Positions 36,918-47,760 are shown, counted from the first letter of the stretch. The stretch: 64,000 nucleotides of DNA from Roseibium aestuarii (GCF_008477545.1 NZ_VORA01000001.1:1736001-1800000), one strand, 5' to 3'. Numbers and translations are program-made. Notes: generated by a model not told the origin, from the sequence alone.

Positions 36918-37715
36918 TCAGCCTTCGCCGCGCGGCGTCATGAAACGCCGGTTCTCGCGGGCGAACATGAAGTCGGTGACGGTTTTGACCAGCGGCCGAT
37001 CCGCGTGAGCCTCCGCCACGCGCGCGGCGCGCTCCAGCAGCGTGCCTTCCTCGCTCTCGAAAATCTCGCGATAGGCCGCCCGCAGCGCATGAATCTCCTC
37101 GCGCGGCAGGTTGGAACGCTTGAGGCCGACCAGGTTGAGCCCGGCCAGATGCGCCCGGTCACCGATGGCGGAGCCGAAGGGAATGAGGTCGAACTCGACA
37201 CCGGTCAGCCCGCCGATAATGGCGCCCTTGCCCACGCGGATCCACTGGCGAACGGCGCTGAGGCCGCCCAGGATCACGTGATCCTCCAGCTCCACATGGC
37301 CTGCCAGCGTGGCGTTGTTGGCCAGAATGCAGCCATTGCCGACCACACAGTCATGGCCCACATGGGTGCTCATCATGAAGAGGCAGTTGTCGCCTATCTT
37401 CGTCAGCCCGCCGCCGCCGGCCGTGCCCGGGTTCATGGTCGCGTGTTCGCGGATCTGGTTGTTGCGGCCGATCTCCAGACGGGTGACCTCGCCAGCATAT
37501 TTCAGATCCTGCGGCTGATGGCCGATGGAGGCGAAGGGGAAGATCGTCGTCCCCTCACCCACGGACGTGTGGCCAGCCACCACCACGTGGGACTTCAGCT
37601 CGACGCCATCATGCAGGGTCACATTCGGACCGACCACGCTGTAGGGCCCGATCACGCAGCCGTTGCCGATCTGCGCTCCGTCCTCGACAATCGCGGTGGG
37701 ATGGATCTTGGTCAT
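36918..37715 (-). CDS. lpxA: UDP-N-acetylglucosamine acyltransferase
   Basis: 265-residue left-handed beta-helix acyltransferase, first step of lipid A synthesis. Hexapeptide repeats run from about 2 to 185. The catalytic and nearby histidines align with E. coli LpxA: His118, His121 (catalytic, STHVGHDC) and His140 correspond to His122, His125 and His144. At the place of E. coli His160 this protein has Arg156 (SAVRQWIRVG). ATG 37715 lies 8 bases after the fabZ stop and gives the family N-terminus IHPTAIVEDGAQIG. Confidence 0.94.
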   Translation of the reverse strand: MTKIHPTAIVEDGAQIGNGCVIGPYSVVGPNVTLHDGVELKSHVVVAGHTSVGEGTTIFPFASIGHQPQDLKYAGEVTRLEIGRNNQIREHATMNPGTAGGGGLTKIGDNCLFMMSTHVGHDCVVGNGCILANNATLAGHVELEDHVILGGLSAVRQWIRVGKGAIIGGLTGVEFDLIPFGSAIGDRAHLAGLNLVGLKRSNLPREEIHALRAAYREIFESEEGTLLERAARVAEAHADRPLVKTVTDFMFARENRRFMTPRGEG

Positions 37716-37722
37716 TGCGGCC

Positions 37723-38187
37723 TCACGCATCCACCAGCATGGCGCTGATCTCGGCTTCGGCCACCTTGGCACCCGACACCATGGCAATGGCGTCGAACTT
37801 CCAGATGTTGGCGCGCTGCTTGATCTTTTTGACGTGGAATTCCACCACATCGCCCGGCACCACCGGCTTGCGGAACTTGGCCTTGTCGATGGTCATGAAA
37901 TAGACCAGCTGCGGGGCCGCTCCGTCGCCGCGTGCGTGAATGCACAGGGCACCGGCGGTCTGGGCCATGGCTTCGATCAACAGGACGCCCGGCATGATCG
38001 GCTGCTTGGGGAAGTGACCGGTGAACTGCGGCTCGTTGATCGTCACGTTCTTGATGCCGATGCAGCTGTCGTCCCCGTCCATCTCGATGATCTTGTCGAT
38101 CAGCAGGAAGGGGTAGCGATGCGGCAGCAGCTCCATGATCTTGAGGATGTCGGCGCTGGCCAGTTCTTTCTTCTCGGTAACGTCCAT
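37723..38187 (-). CDS. fabZ: 3-hydroxyacyl-ACP dehydratase FabZ
   Basis: 154-residue hot-dog-fold dehydratase of fatty acid synthesis. Active-site His lies in [14 protein letters not shown] near residue 23 and Glu in [15 protein letters not shown] near 68. ATG 38187 has GGGGG upstream; the longer frame to 38289 overlaps lpxD and is rejected. The position between lpxD and lpxA is conserved and links 3-hydroxyacyl supply with lipid A synthesis. Confidence 0.94.
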   Translation of the reverse strand: MDVTEKKELASADILKIMELLPHRYPFLLIDKIIEMDGDDSCIGIKNVTINEPQFTGHFPKQPIMPGVLLIEAMAQTAGALCIHARGDGAAPQLVYFMTIDKAKFRKPVVPGDVVEFHVKKIKQRANIWKFDAIAMVSGAKVAEAEISAMLVDA

Positions 38188-38263
38188 TGTCGTGCCCCCA
38201 TCTGGCGCGGATCCGAAGCCGCGCCCGTCAGATACATTCGGGTAGAACTCGTTCGAGCCCCGT

Positions 38264-39301
38264 TTAAGCGTCCTTGCCGCGCTCCGCAAGCTTGCGCAAG
38301 GCGGCGATTTCGCGGAACCACTGCTTTACCGGCTTGGCCGGGGTGCCGCCATAGCGCCCGCCGGCGGGCACATCCTCGTTCACCACACTGACGGCGGCAA
38401 TCTGCGCGCCCATGCCGATGGTGACGTGCCCGCGCACCCCCGACTGACCGCCGATGGCCACGAAGTCTTCCAGCGTGCAGGAACCGGACAGGCCCACCTG
38501 AGACACGATCACGCAGTGCCGGCCGATGACCACGTTGTGGCCGATCTGCACCTGGTTGTCGATCTTGGTGCCCTCGCCGATCACCGTGTCCCGGTTGGCA
38601 CCCCGATCGACCGTCGTGTTGGCACCGATCTCCACCTTGTCCTGAATGATCACCCGGCCCACCTGCGGCACCTTCAGATGCCCGCCCAGACCCATGGCAT
38701 AGCCGAAGCCATCTTGCCCCACGGCTACGCCCGGGTGCAGATAGACCTGATTGCCGACGAGCGCATGCTGGATCACCACATTGGCGCCAATCACGCAGTC
38801 ACGCCCGATGCGCACCTTGTCGCCGATCACCGCATTGGCCTCGATCCGCGTGCCCCGGCCGATCTCGGCCCCGGCGCCGATCACAGCCCCCGGCCCCACG
38901 CGCACCCCGTCTTCGAGCAGCGCGTCGGGATGAACCACGGCCCGCTCGGAGACACTCGACAGCGCCTGAACCTGCGGCACCATGGCGTCGGGGAAGAGCT
39001 TCGCCAGAACCAGCGCCCAGCCCTTGTAGGGTTCGGCACAGACAAGGGCCGCGACCCCCTCGGGAACCTTGGCGGCATGTTTCTTCGCCACCAGACAGGC
39101 GGCCGCACGGGTCTGGGTCAGCTTCTCCAGATAGGCCGTGTTGTCGAAGAAGACGAGCGCCCCTTCGCTGGCATCCTCCAGAGGCGCGACCAGGCGGATC
39201 ACCGTCTCCGGCGTTCCGCTGGCAATCTCGGCGCCAGCCCATTCGGCGATCTGCCCGATGGTGACCGGGGCGAAGGGGGCGAAGAAGGACAGGTCTGTCA
39301 T
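38264..39301 (-). CDS. lpxD: UDP-3-O-acylglucosamine N-acyltransferase
   Basis: 345-residue trimeric acyltransferase. The N-terminal uridine-binding domain (about 15-110, [13 protein letters not shown]) is followed by many hexapeptide repeats (about 115-320) including the catalytic-His stretch [13 protein letters not shown] near 255. It adds the amide-linked 3-hydroxyacyl chain in lipid A synthesis. ATG 39301 gives the usual N-terminus; the frame to 39520 overlaps bamA. A hairpin separates it from bamA. Confidence 0.94.
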   Translation of the reverse strand: MTDLSFFAPFAPVTIGQIAEWAGAEIASGTPETVIRLVAPLEDASEGALVFFDNTAYLEKLTQTRAAACLVAKKHAAKVPEGVAALVCAEPYKGWALVLAKLFPDAMVPQVQALSSVSERAVVHPDALLEDGVRVGPGAVIGAGAEIGRGTRIEANAVIGDKVRIGRDCVIGANVVIQHALVGNQVYLHPGVAVGQDGFGYAMGLGGHLKVPQVGRVIIQDKVEIGANTTVDRGANRDTVIGEGTKIDNQVQIGHNVVIGRHCVIVSQVGLSGSCTLEDFVAIGGQSGVRGHVTIGMGAQIAAVSVVNEDVPAGGRYGGTPAKPVKQWFREIAALRKLAERGKDA

Positions 39302-39346
39302 GGCGTGCACTCGAATACTCTGCGCAAGGCGCAATCTGAACGGCAA

Positions 39347-39370
39347 ACGGCCGCCTTTGGGGGCGGCCGT
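39347..39370 (-). terminator. Hairpin between bamA and lpxD
   Basis: 9-bp stem ACGGCCGCC / GGCGGCCGT with a 6-base loop, about 40 bases after the bamA stop and followed by TTGCCGTT on the minus strand. It may be a partial terminator or mRNA-stability element, since the lpx genes usually share transcripts with bamA. Confidence 0.5.
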
Positions 39371-39411
39371 CCGAAATCTTTGTACGGAAGCCCGGAGCTT
39401 CTCGACCCGGC

Positions 39412-41796
39412 TTAGAAGCGGGTGCCACCGGAGAGGCGGAACACCTGGGTCTTGTCGCTGTCTTCCTTCATGAGCGGCCAGGCGAAGTCGGCACGCAGCG
39501 GACCGAACGGCGACTGCCAACGGATACCCGCACCAACCGAGGCGCGCAGGGCGAAGTCGTCCGAAACCACCTGACCACCGTTGGTGTTCACGATGTTCTC
39601 CAGATCGTCATCCGCATCCCACAGGGAGCCCGCGTCTGCGAAGACCGCACCGCTCAGACCGAATTCCTTCGGGATGACCGGGAACGGGAAGGTGCCTTCA
39701 GCCGTGGCGGCGAAGAACATCTGGCCGCCGATGGCATCGTCACCCACGGAGTCACGCGGACCGATGCCGGAGTTCTCGAAGCCGCGCACCATGGTGCCGC
39801 CCATCATGAACTGCTCGGAAACGCGCAGACGCTCGTCGCCCAGACCGGTGATGTGACCGCCCTGGATGGCCAGCTTTCCGACCAGACCGAAGTCCGGCAG
39901 CAGCTCGCGATAGGCGCGGGCTTCGGCCGTGGTCTTCAGATAGAAGCTGTCGCCGCCGACGCCGGCAAATTCCTGACCGAACGTGGCATAGAAGCCGTCG
40001 GACGGGTTCAGGTTGTTGTCCAGCGTGTTGTAGGCCAGCTTGTAGCTGATGGCCGACGTCAGACGCTTGCCGAGGCTGTCGCAGATGGCCGGAGACAGGT
40101 CCGGGTTAACCGCACAGTCGGCCAGACCGGTTGCACCAGGGCTTGCCGGATCGGAAATGTCCGTCTGGTAGATTTCGTAGCCAAGACGCAGGGTCAGCTC
40201 TTCTTCCTTGAGCGGAAGGGTGAAACCGAAGCCGCCGCCGATCTTGTCCTCGTCATAGTCGCGGTAATCGTTCTCTTCCGTCACCTTGCGGTACAGGTCG
40301 AGATCGAAGCCGATGCGACGGCCGAGGAAGAAGGGTTCACGGAAGGAGAACTCGTAGGACTGGGTGTCCGTACCGCCGCCCACGCCGATCTTCACGTACT
40401 GGCCACGGCCGAGGAAGTTCTTCTCGGAGATGGACACGTCGCCGATGACGCCGTCGGTGGTCGAGTAGCCGATACCGAAGGAGACTTCCCCGGTGGCCTT
40501 CTCTTCCACGTTCACATTGACCACGACCCGGTCGGGCGCGGAACCCTGGGAGGTGGTGACGCTGACCTTCTCGAAGAAGCCGAGGTTCTTCAGGCGACGC
40601 TCGGCCTTGTCCAGCAGCGCGCGGTTGAAGGCATCCCCTTCCGCCAGATCGAACTCGCGACGCAGGACATATTCCCGGGTGCGATCGTTGCCGACGATGT
40701 TGATGCGCTCCACATAGGCGCGCGGACCTTCCTCGATGTAATAGGTCAGCGAGATGGTCTTGTTGTCATAGTCGCGGGAGGCGCGCGGACGCACCTGGGC
40801 AAAGGCATAACCGCCTTCGGCCACGCGAACCGTCAGGTCCTCGACGCTCTGCTCGACACGCAGCGAGTTGAACGTGTCACCGGCATCGGTGCGCACGACA
40901 CCACGCAGGCTCTCCGGATCCACGTCGGACAGGGAGGACACCACTTCCACGTCGGAAATCGTGTACTTCTCGCCCTCGTCCACCGTGAAGGTCACGTAGA
41001 AGACGTTGGTCTCGCGGTCGAGTTCAGCGGTCGCAGAGAGAATGCGGAAGTCCGCATAGCCCTTCTTGAAATAGTACTGACGCAGCAGCTCCTGATCCGC
41101 GGCCAGACGGTCCGGATCATAGGTGTCGGTGGTGCGCAGCCAGCCCAGCAGACCGGTTTCACGGGTGCGGATCACGTCCTGCAGACGGCTGTCGGAGAAG
41201 GAGTCGTTGCCGATGAAGCTGATGCGCTCCACGCCGGTCTTCGCCCCTTCGTCGATCTCGAACACCAGGTCGACGCGATTGTTGGCCCGATCAATGATCT
41301 TCGGCTCGACGGACGCGCCGTAGCGGCCGGAGCGACGATAGGCTTCGAGCAGGTTCTGAACGTCGGACTGAACCTTCGCACGGGTCAGCATGGCGCGCTC
41401 GGAGGACCGCACAACGGTCTTCAGGGCATCGTCATTGAGCTTCTTGTTCCCTTCGAAGGAGACCCGGTTGATCATGGGGTTCTCGCTCACGGTCACCACC
41501 ACGGAAGAGCCCTGCGGGGTGATCTTCACGTCGGCGAACAGACCGGTCGCAAACAGCGCCTTCAGCGATTCGTCCACATCACCAGCCCCGTAGGACTGGC
41601 CCGGACGGATCGTCAGATAGCTGAGAACGGTTTCTTCCTCGATGCGCTCGTTGCCGCGCACCACGATGGAGCGGGCGACAGCAGCTTCGGCAACGGTGGC
41701 GGAAAGAGGACCGAAACCGACCGGAACGATGGCGCTCGAGCCCAGGAACGCCGCTGCAAGGAGCACGGCGGAGGAGTTTTTCTGCAATCGCTGCAT
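39412..41796 (-). CDS. bamA: Outer membrane protein assembly factor BamA
   Basis: 794 residues. A signal peptide (cleavage near AEAA, residue 39) precedes five POTRA domains (about 40-440; the first begins [20 protein letters not shown]). A 16-strand Omp85 barrel follows, with [12 protein letters not shown] in the conserved loop-6 VRGF/Y position, ending with aromatic Phe (LSGGTRF), the usual outer-membrane insertion signal. It inserts barrel proteins in the outer membrane. Placed after rseP and before lpxD, as in most proteobacteria. Confidence 0.96.
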   Translation of the reverse strand: MQRLQKNSSAVLLAAAFLGSSAIVPVGFGPLSATVAEAAVARSIVVRGNERIEEETVLSYLTIRPGQSYGAGDVDESLKALFATGLFADVKITPQGSSVVVTVSENPMINRVSFEGNKKLNDDALKTVVRSSERAMLTRAKVQSDVQNLLEAYRRSGRYGASVEPKIIDRANNRVDLVFEIDEGAKTGVERISFIGNDSFSDSRLQDVIRTRETGLLGWLRTTDTYDPDRLAADQELLRQYYFKKGYADFRILSATAELDRETNVFYVTFTVDEGEKYTISDVEVVSSLSDVDPESLRGVVRTDAGDTFNSLRVEQSVEDLTVRVAEGGYAFAQVRPRASRDYDNKTISLTYYIEEGPRAYVERINIVGNDRTREYVLRREFDLAEGDAFNRALLDKAERRLKNLGFFEKVSVTTSQGSAPDRVVVNVNVEEKATGEVSFGIGYSTTDGVIGDVSISEKNFLGRGQYVKIGVGGGTDTQSYEFSFREPFFLGRRIGFDLDLYRKVTEENDYRDYDEDKIGGGFGFTLPLKEEELTLRLGYEIYQTDISDPASPGATGLADCAVNPDLSPAICDSLGKRLTSAISYKLAYNTLDNNLNPSDGFYATFGQEFAGVGGDSFYLKTTAEARAYRELLPDFGLVGKLAIQGGHITGLGDERLRVSEQFMMGGTMVRGFENSGIGPRDSVGDDAIGGQMFFAATAEGTFPFPVIPKEFGLSGAVFADAGSLWDADDDLENIVNTNGGQVVSDDFALRASVGAGIRWQSPFGPLRADFAWPLMKEDSDKTQVFRLSGGTRF

Positions 41797-41968
41797 TAGT
41801 GCGCTATGCCTTTTGTCTTAAAGCCCCGACACGACCGGACGGCCATGAATGGACGGATTCTCAGCAACTCGGGAATGGTTTTACAGCCTTTTGCCGATTA
41901 CGCAACAGCCCGTCCACCGAGAAAGCGATTTTGTTAGAACACGTTGCGCCGATGTCACTTGATAAACC

Positions 41969-43123
41969 TTAAAGATTTGTCAAATGCAGCACATCGTTCC
42001 AGGTTGCGAACACCATGAGCAGCAGGACGATGCCCATGCCGATGCGGAAACCGATATCCTGCACCCGCTCGCTGAGCGGCTTTCCCTGCAGGGCCTCGGC
42101 CAGATAGAACACAAGATGGCCACCATCGAGCATGGGAACAGGCATCAAATTGATGAGCCCGATGGAGACCGACAGCACGGCCGCAAGGCTCAGGAGCGCC
42201 ATCACCCCTTGAGTTGCGACCTGCCCGGACACCTGCGCCACCCGGATCGGGCCGCCCAGCTGGTCGGCGCTTTCACGCCCGGTGATCACGCCGCCCAGAT
42301 AGCTGAGGGTCCGCTCGGCAATGAACCAGGTTTCCTGGGTGCCGGCGACCACGGCCTCGACGAGACCGTAATTCTTGACCTTCACGTCATCCTGGCTCGG
42401 GCTGCGCGACACGCCGAGAAGGCCGATGCGCTGCTCGTTGCCGAAATTGTCGCGCACCACCCGCGCCTGCGGCGTCACGCTCAGCTCCACCACGGCACCG
42501 GCCCGGTCCACGGTCATGGCCAGCGTCCGGTCGGCGCTCACGGAAACGATCCGCTGCAGATCCGAGAAGGCTTCGATCTGGCGCCCGTCGACGGTCAGGA
42601 TCAGGTCCCCGGTCTGGAGACCGCCGGCCTCCGCCGCACTGCCCGGCTGCACCTGATCGACCAGCGGTGCGGTGATCATCTTGCCGAAGGAGAAGAAGAT
42701 CGTCGCGAAGATGACGATGGCGAGGATGAAATTGGCGATCGGCCCGGCGGCCACCACGGCGGCGCGCTGCGCCACGGGCTTGGCCACGAAGGCGCCTTCC
42801 CGCTCCTGCGCGCTCATGGCGGCGATCCGCTCCCGGTCCGGCACGCTGGCCGCATTGTCGTCGCCGGCGAACTTCACATAGCCGCCGAGCGGGATCAGGG
42901 ACAGGCGCCAACGCGTGCCCTTGGCATCATTGAAGCCGAAGAGCTCGCGCCCGAAACCGACGGAGAAGGTCACGACCCGCACGCCGCACCAGCGGGCCAC
43001 CAGGAAGTGGCCGAGCTCGTGGAAAAACACCACGATGGTCAGGACGAAGAGGAAGGGAACCAGATACCCCACGACCAGGTCATAGGCGGACGTCAACAGA
43101 TCCAACAAGCGAATGCTCCACAC
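41969..43123 (-). CDS. rseP: Site-2 protease RseP
   Basis: 384-residue intramembrane zinc protease. The zinc motif is HELGH (35-39, in VVFFHELGHFLVAR), two PDZ-like regions lie in the middle (about 110-290), and the second active-site motif is LMPVPMLDGGH in the penultimate membrane segment. It cuts anti-sigma factors and signal-peptide remnants. No ATG is available: GTG 43123 is the likeliest start, and TTG 43108 has a GGAG box 7 bases upstream. A longer TTG frame to 43171 is unlikely. Confidence 0.91.
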   Translation of the reverse strand: MWSIRLLDLLTSAYDLVVGYLVPFLFVLTIVVFFHELGHFLVARWCGVRVVTFSVGFGRELFGFNDAKGTRWRLSLIPLGGYVKFAGDDNAASVPDRERIAAMSAQEREGAFVAKPVAQRAAVVAAGPIANFILAIVIFATIFFSFGKMITAPLVDQVQPGSAAEAGGLQTGDLILTVDGRQIEAFSDLQRIVSVSADRTLAMTVDRAGAVVELSVTPQARVVRDNFGNEQRIGLLGVSRSPSQDDVKVKNYGLVEAVVAGTQETWFIAERTLSYLGGVITGRESADQLGGPIRVAQVSGQVATQGVMALLSLAAVLSVSIGLINLMPVPMLDGGHLVFYLAEALQGKPLSERVQDIGFRIGMGIVLLLMVFATWNDVLHLTNL

Positions 43124-43337
43124 GCGGGGCTCGGAATGACCGGCAGTCCTCCGCCGGTCAGCAAGCCTCAAGGTTACTCAAGCCCTAGCACAATCCCCTT
43201 GCAATAGGGTTACCCCAAGGGACGATCGGGTTGCAAACGGATTTCACGTGAGGTCCACCGGCAAGACGGCACCCGCAACCGGCCATCGCGGGCCAATCAG
43301 GAGGGCAGCAGGAGCAGCGGCAGGAGCAGCGACAGGA

Positions 43338-44564
43338 TCAGCGTCCGGCGATCCATTCCCGGCAGAACGCCCGCGCCTGCGCATCCACCGCCAGCACGTC
43401 ATCGATGCTGGACACGGATCCCGAGGACCCGGCACTCATCCGCTCGACCACGGCGGCAACCGCCGCCGGAATGTCGAGGAAGCCGATGCGGCGCTCAAGG
43501 AAGGCGGCAACCGCCACTTCATCAGCCGCATTCAGGCTGGCTGTGGCGACAGGGCCGCTCTCCATTGCCACTCGCGCCAAAGGCAGCGCGGGGAACCGCA
43601 CCGGATCCGGAGCCTCGAAGCTGAGGCTGGCAATGCGCGCCAGATCCAGACGCTCCACCGGCACCTCGATCCGCCGCGGCCAGGCCAGGCAATGGGCAAT
43701 CGGCGTGCGCATGTCCGGACTGCCGAGCTGGGCCAGCAGGGATCCGTCGCGATACTGCACCATGCCGTGAATGACGGACTGGGGATGGACGAGGATGTCG
43801 AGCTGATCGGCCGTCAGCGGGAAGAGATGAAACGCCTCGATCACCTCGAAGCCCTTGTTCATCATGGTGGCGCTGTCGATGGTGATGCGGCTGCCCATGT
43901 CCCAGTTCGGGTGCTTCAGCGCCTGTTCCGGTGTCACGCTCGCCATGGCCTCCAGCGAGGCCTGGCGGAACGGCCCCCCGGACGCGGTCAGCACCACCTT
44001 CTCGATCTGGTCCGCATTGTCGCGTTCGAACACCTGGAAGACGGCGCTGTGCTCGCTGTCGACGGGCAACAGGGTCGCGCCCGTCGCATGAACCTGCGCC
44101 ATGAAGAGATCACCGGCACAGACAAGACATTCCTTGTTGGCGAGCGCCAGACTGCGCCCGGCGCGCAGGGCGGCATAGGTGGGCTTGAGCCCGGCCGCAC
44201 CCACGATCGCCCCGACGACCATGTCGCATGGCCGCTCGACCGCCTCGAGAACCGCGGCCTCACCGGCGGCAGCCTCGATGCCGGATCCGGCCAGCGCTGT
44301 CTTCAGGGCGTCGTGCAGATCCGCGCGCGCAATGACGGCCACCTGCGCCCTCACCCGCCGCGCCTGGGCCGCCAGTTCCTCAACATTGGAATGCGCCACC
44401 AGAGCCACGACCTCGAAGCATTCCGGATTGCGGCTCAGGATGTCGAGCGTGCTCTTGCCGACGGAGCCGGTCGCACCCAGCACGGTGATCCTCTGTCTAG
44501 AGGTCTCGGACAGAAGGCCACCGAAGGATGGGGACGCGGAGGATGGGGAAAGGGACACGCTCAT
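43338..44564 (-). CDS. dxr: 1-deoxy-D-xylulose-5-phosphate reductoisomerase
   Basis: 408 residues. NADPH-binding motif ITVLGATGSVGKSTLDIL near residue 26, ANKECLVCAG near 140, metal and substrate motif LPVDSEHSAVFQ near 163, and MMNKGFEVIEAFHLF near 235. It is the second enzyme of the MEP isoprenoid route, which supplies the substrate of the nearby uppS product. ATG 44564 chosen; the frame runs on to 44603. Confidence 0.95.
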   Translation of the reverse strand: MSVSLSPSSASPSFGGLLSETSRQRITVLGATGSVGKSTLDILSRNPECFEVVALVAHSNVEELAAQARRVRAQVAVIARADLHDALKTALAGSGIEAAAGEAAVLEAVERPCDMVVGAIVGAAGLKPTYAALRAGRSLALANKECLVCAGDLFMAQVHATGATLLPVDSEHSAVFQVFERDNADQIEKVVLTASGGPFRQASLEAMASVTPEQALKHPNWDMGSRITIDSATMMNKGFEVIEAFHLFPLTADQLDILVHPQSVIHGMVQYRDGSLLAQLGSPDMRTPIAHCLAWPRRIEVPVERLDLARIASLSFEAPDPVRFPALPLARVAMESGPVATASLNAADEVAVAAFLERRIGFLDIPAAVAAVVERMSAGSSGSVSSIDDVLAVDAQARAFCREWIAGR

Positions 44565-44636
44565 GTTACTCCAGGCGCAAGCCGGAACGGACCGAAGCGG
44601 CATGGATGCCGCGGCCGTTGCCCTGACTTGCCGCGA

Positions 44637-45515
44637 TCAGGTCAAACCGAAGCCGGACACCGGGCCCATCAGGCTGCCGCCAAATGCGAGCCCCAGCAGG
44701 GCGGCCAGGATGGCAGCCGCCACGAGACCGTCGATCCGGTCCATGATACCGCCGTGACCGGGAATGAGATGGCTGGAATCCTTCACCGAGAACCGGCGCT
44801 TGAGCGCCGATTCCATCAGGTCCCCCGCCTGGGAGGCGGCCGACAGGAGCGCGGCCAGAGCCATCCAGCCAACGACGCCCTGCGCGCCCGTCAGATGGGC
44901 ATAGAGACCGGCGAAGGCCACGGCGAAACCAAGACCCCCAAGGGATCCGGACCAGGTCTTGTTGGGGGACACGCGGCGCCAGAGTTTCGGACCGCCAACG
45001 AAGCGCCCGACGAAATAGGCGCAGACATCCGTCGACCAGACCACGACCAGAAGATAGAAGAGGAACACCGCCCCATGGCTGCCCTCGCGCAGGGCGAAGA
45101 GCGACAGCATGGAAAGCCCCGTATAGACGACGCCTTCTGCGGCCCAGCGGGCGGCAGGCGAGCGCTCCGCGCTGATGCCGAGCCCCCAGACCAGGGCCGC
45201 CCCGAGCAGCACGACCACAAGGCCCATTCCGGGAAGACCGGAGAGCTGCAGGCCAAAGGCGGTGACAAGCACCAGATAGGCCAGAATGCCGTGCGGCGCG
45301 CTGCGCGCCGTGCCGGTGATCGTCAGCCATTCCCACAGGAAGCCAAGCCCCGCCACGACAACAAGTGCAGCAAAGGGCAGACCGCCCAGCCACACGAGCA
45401 GGAGCACGGCCGGACCGAGCACGAGGGCGGACAGAAGACGGAGCTTGAGGTCACCCATGCGGGATTTCGGCGCCGGAGTGCCGGGGACCGGAGAGGTATC
45501 GGAGCCGCTCATCAC
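44637..45515 (-). CDS. cdsA: Phosphatidate cytidylyltransferase
   Basis: 292-residue inner-membrane enzyme with about eight helices. The C-terminal CDP-alcohol signature is complete: SALKRRFSVKDSSHLIPGHG followed by GIMDRIDG. It makes CDP-diacylglycerol for phospholipid synthesis. The start overlaps the uppS stop by 4 bases (ATGA). Confidence 0.95.
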   Translation of the reverse strand: MMSGSDTSPVPGTPAPKSRMGDLKLRLLSALVLGPAVLLLVWLGGLPFAALVVVAGLGFLWEWLTITGTARSAPHGILAYLVLVTAFGLQLSGLPGMGLVVVLLGAALVWGLGISAERSPAARWAAEGVVYTGLSMLSLFALREGSHGAVFLFYLLVVVWSTDVCAYFVGRFVGGPKLWRRVSPNKTWSGSLGGLGFAVAFAGLYAHLTGAQGVVGWMALAALLSAASQAGDLMESALKRRFSVKDSSHLIPGHGGIMDRIDGLVAAAILAALLGLAFGGSLMGPVSGFGLT

Positions 45516-46279
45516 AGGGCCTTGGCTTCAACGCCGCCAAAGCGGCGGTTGCGCGCCCCATAGGCCTCGAGCGCGCGGTCGAACGCCGCCTCGTCGAAAT
45601 CGGGCCACAGGCAGTCGCAGAAATAGAGTTCGCTATAAGCGGCCTGCCACAGCAGGAAATTGGACAGACGGATCTCGCCGCTGGTGCGGATGATCAGATC
45701 CGGATCGGGCATGTCGCCCGTGTCCAGAGCCCGGGAGATGTGGTCGGCTGAAATGGCTTCGGGCGCGAGCTTGCCCGCCGCCACATCCGCCGCCAGCCGC
45801 CGGACAGCGCGGGTCAGCTCGTCGCGGGCCCCGTAGTTGAAGGCCACCACCAGCGTGAGGCCCGTATTGGCCCGGGTCAGATCCTCGGCCTCTTCGAGAA
45901 GCTGCCGGATCGACCGGTCAAGATCGTCCCGGCCGCCAATCACCCTGATGCGGACATTCGCCTCATGCAGCTCGCTCAGATCCTGCTGGATGAACCGGCG
46001 CAACAGGCCCATGAGGAAGGTGACTTCCGCACGCGGCCGGCTCCAGTTTTCCGAGGAAAACGAGAAGATGGTGATGTAGTCGAGACCGATGCGGCCCGAG
46101 TGGCGGATGATCCGCCGCAGGGCCTCGAGGCCCTGGCGATGACCGTCCGTGCGCGACAGACCCCGAGCCTCGGCCCAGCGGCCGTTCCCGTCCATGATGA
46201 GACCAACATGGCGCGGAAGGCGCGGCTCCGAAGGGCTGGGCCTTCCGGAGACCGGGGAATAGTCGGCATTGGCAGTCAT
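45512..46279 (-). CDS. uppS: Undecaprenyl (isoprenyl) diphosphate synthase
   Basis: 255-residue cis-prenyltransferase. Catalytic Asp30 lies in LIMDGNGRWAEARGL; NYGARDEL near 145 and the substrate motif RTSGEIRLSNFLLWQAAYSE near 195 are conserved. It makes the lipid carrier for peptidoglycan and O-antigen precursors. About 40 bases downstream of frr and coupled to cdsA by a 4-base overlap. Confidence 0.95.
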   Translation of the reverse strand: MTANADYSPVSGRPSPSEPRLPRHVGLIMDGNGRWAEARGLSRTDGHRQGLEALRRIIRHSGRIGLDYITIFSFSSENWSRPRAEVTFLMGLLRRFIQQDLSELHEANVRIRVIGGRDDLDRSIRQLLEEAEDLTRANTGLTLVVAFNYGARDELTRAVRRLAADVAAGKLAPEAISADHISRALDTGDMPDPDLIIRTSGEIRLSNFLLWQAAYSELYFCDCLWPDFDEAAFDRALEAYGARNRRFGGVEAKAL

Positions 46280-46317
46280 CGCGCATCGCCTCGGTAACAG
46301 GCAGCCTGATCAGCCGA

Positions 46318-46881
46318 TCAAACCTGGGAGATTTCCTGCTGCTTCTTTTCCAGCATGGAATCGACTTCGGCAATCATGCTGTCGGTCAGCTTCTGCACTT
46401 CGTCGGACGCCACGCGGCTGTCGTCCTGGGAAATCGTCCCGTCCTTTTCCGCCTTCTTGGCGGCATCCATGCCATCACGACGCACGTGACGGACGGCGAC
46501 CTTGGCCTGTTCCGCATATTTGTGCGCGATCTTGATGAGCTCCTGACGGCGCTCCTGGTTGAGTTCCGGGATCGGCAGGCGCAGAAGCTGGCCGTCCATC
46601 ACCGGGTTCAGACCCAGATTGCTTTCGCGAATGGCGCGGTCCACGGCCTGCACCATGCCCCGGTCCCAGACCTGCACAGCAACCATGCGCGGCTCCGGCA
46701 CGCTGACGGTGGCAACCTGGTTGATCGGCATGGCCTGGCCATAGGCGTCCACGCTGATGGCATCCAGCATGGATGCGGAAGCACGACCGGTGCGCAGGCT
46801 GGCGAAATCGGTCTTCAGGACGGAGAGCGCCCCTTGCATGCGGCGCTTGAGATCCTCGAGATCCACACCTTCTACCGCCAT
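46318..46881 (-). CDS. frr: Ribosome recycling factor
   Basis: 187 residues of normal RRF length: the long helical domain ([20 protein letters not shown] near 10, GRASASMLD near 32) and the C-terminal [17 protein letters not shown]. It splits post-termination ribosomes together with EF-G. GAGGATGAG lies directly before the ATG. Confidence 0.96.
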   Translation of the reverse strand: MAVEGVDLEDLKRRMQGALSVLKTDFASLRTGRASASMLDAISVDAYGQAMPINQVATVSVPEPRMVAVQVWDRGMVQAVDRAIRESNLGLNPVMDGQLLRLPIPELNQERRQELIKIAHKYAEQAKVAVRHVRRDGMDAAKKAEKDGTISQDDSRVASDEVQKLTDSMIAEVDSMLEKKQQEISQV

Positions 46882-46997
46882 CTCATCCTCGCTTCGTTCT
46901 TGTTTGTTCGTCGTTTAAGCTCGTGCGAGCGTCTGCGCGAAACATCGCACACCCTTCGCGAAACACAAGCCGGTTGCCCTGTTTATTGGCAAAAGAA

Positions 46998-47717
46998 TCA
47001 GGCGCCGACAACCGTATAGAGGCCGGTTTCCTGTAGAACGCTGACCAGCGAACCGGGAGAATGGATGGAAAATACGATGACGGGCACGGAATTGTCGCGG
47101 GCCAGCGCGATGGCCGTGGTGTCCATGACCTTGAGATCGCGCTTGATCACATCCTCATAGGACAGGCTGTCGTAGCGCTCAGCATCCGGATTGACCTTCG
47201 GGTCCTCGGAATAGACGCCGTCCACCTGAGTGCCCTTCAGGAAGGCGTCGCATTTCATCTCGACCGCGCGAAGAGCCGCACCCGAATCCGTGGTGAAGAA
47301 CGGGTTGCCCGTGCCGCCGGCGAAGACGATCACGTCGCCATCTTCCATGTAGCGCTCGGCCACCCGCTGAGAGAAGGTCTCGCAGATGGAAGGAACGGGC
47401 ACTGCGGAGAGCACACGGGCCGGAACCTTCACCCGGCGCAGGGCGTCGGCAAGGGTCAGGGAGTTCATGATGGTGGCCAGCATGCCCATGTGGTCGCCAG
47501 TCACCCGGTTGCCGCCCTTGGCGGCAACAGCCACGCCACGGAAGATGTTGCCGCCGCCGACAACCACGCCCACCTGGGCACCCAGAGCAACCGCATCGGC
47601 GATCTCCTTGGCGATCCGCTCAACCACCGCCGGGTCGATCCCGAACGTCTGGGAGCCCATCAGGGCCTCGCCGGAGAGCTTCAGCAGTACACGTTTCCAA
47701 CGCAGGGGCTTGGTCAT
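46998..47717 (-). CDS. pyrH: UMP kinase
   Basis: 239-residue amino-acid-kinase-fold enzyme: VLLKLSGEALMG near 10, VVVGGGNIFRG near 50, FAGGTGNPFFTTDSGAALRA near 138 and DGVYSEDPKVNPDA near 167. It phosphorylates UMP. AAGAAGG precedes ATG 47717. A strong terminator separates it from tsf, so it must have its own promoter or rely on readthrough. Confidence 0.96.
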   Translation of the reverse strand: MTKPLRWKRVLLKLSGEALMGSQTFGIDPAVVERIAKEIADAVALGAQVGVVVGGGNIFRGVAVAAKGGNRVTGDHMGMLATIMNSLTLADALRRVKVPARVLSAVPVPSICETFSQRVAERYMEDGDVIVFAGGTGNPFFTTDSGAALRAVEMKCDAFLKGTQVDGVYSEDPKVNPDAERYDSLSYEDVIKRDLKVMDTTAIALARDNSVPVIVFSIHSPGSLVSVLQETGLYTVVGA

Positions 47718-47760
47718 GACAGCAACCTTCTTCTTGTGATGCGGACTGGTCCTTCTATAA

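Noticed and set aside
43248..45563. 771-codon plus-strand frame
   Set aside because: Antisense to dxr and cdsA, which both have complete catalytic motifs.
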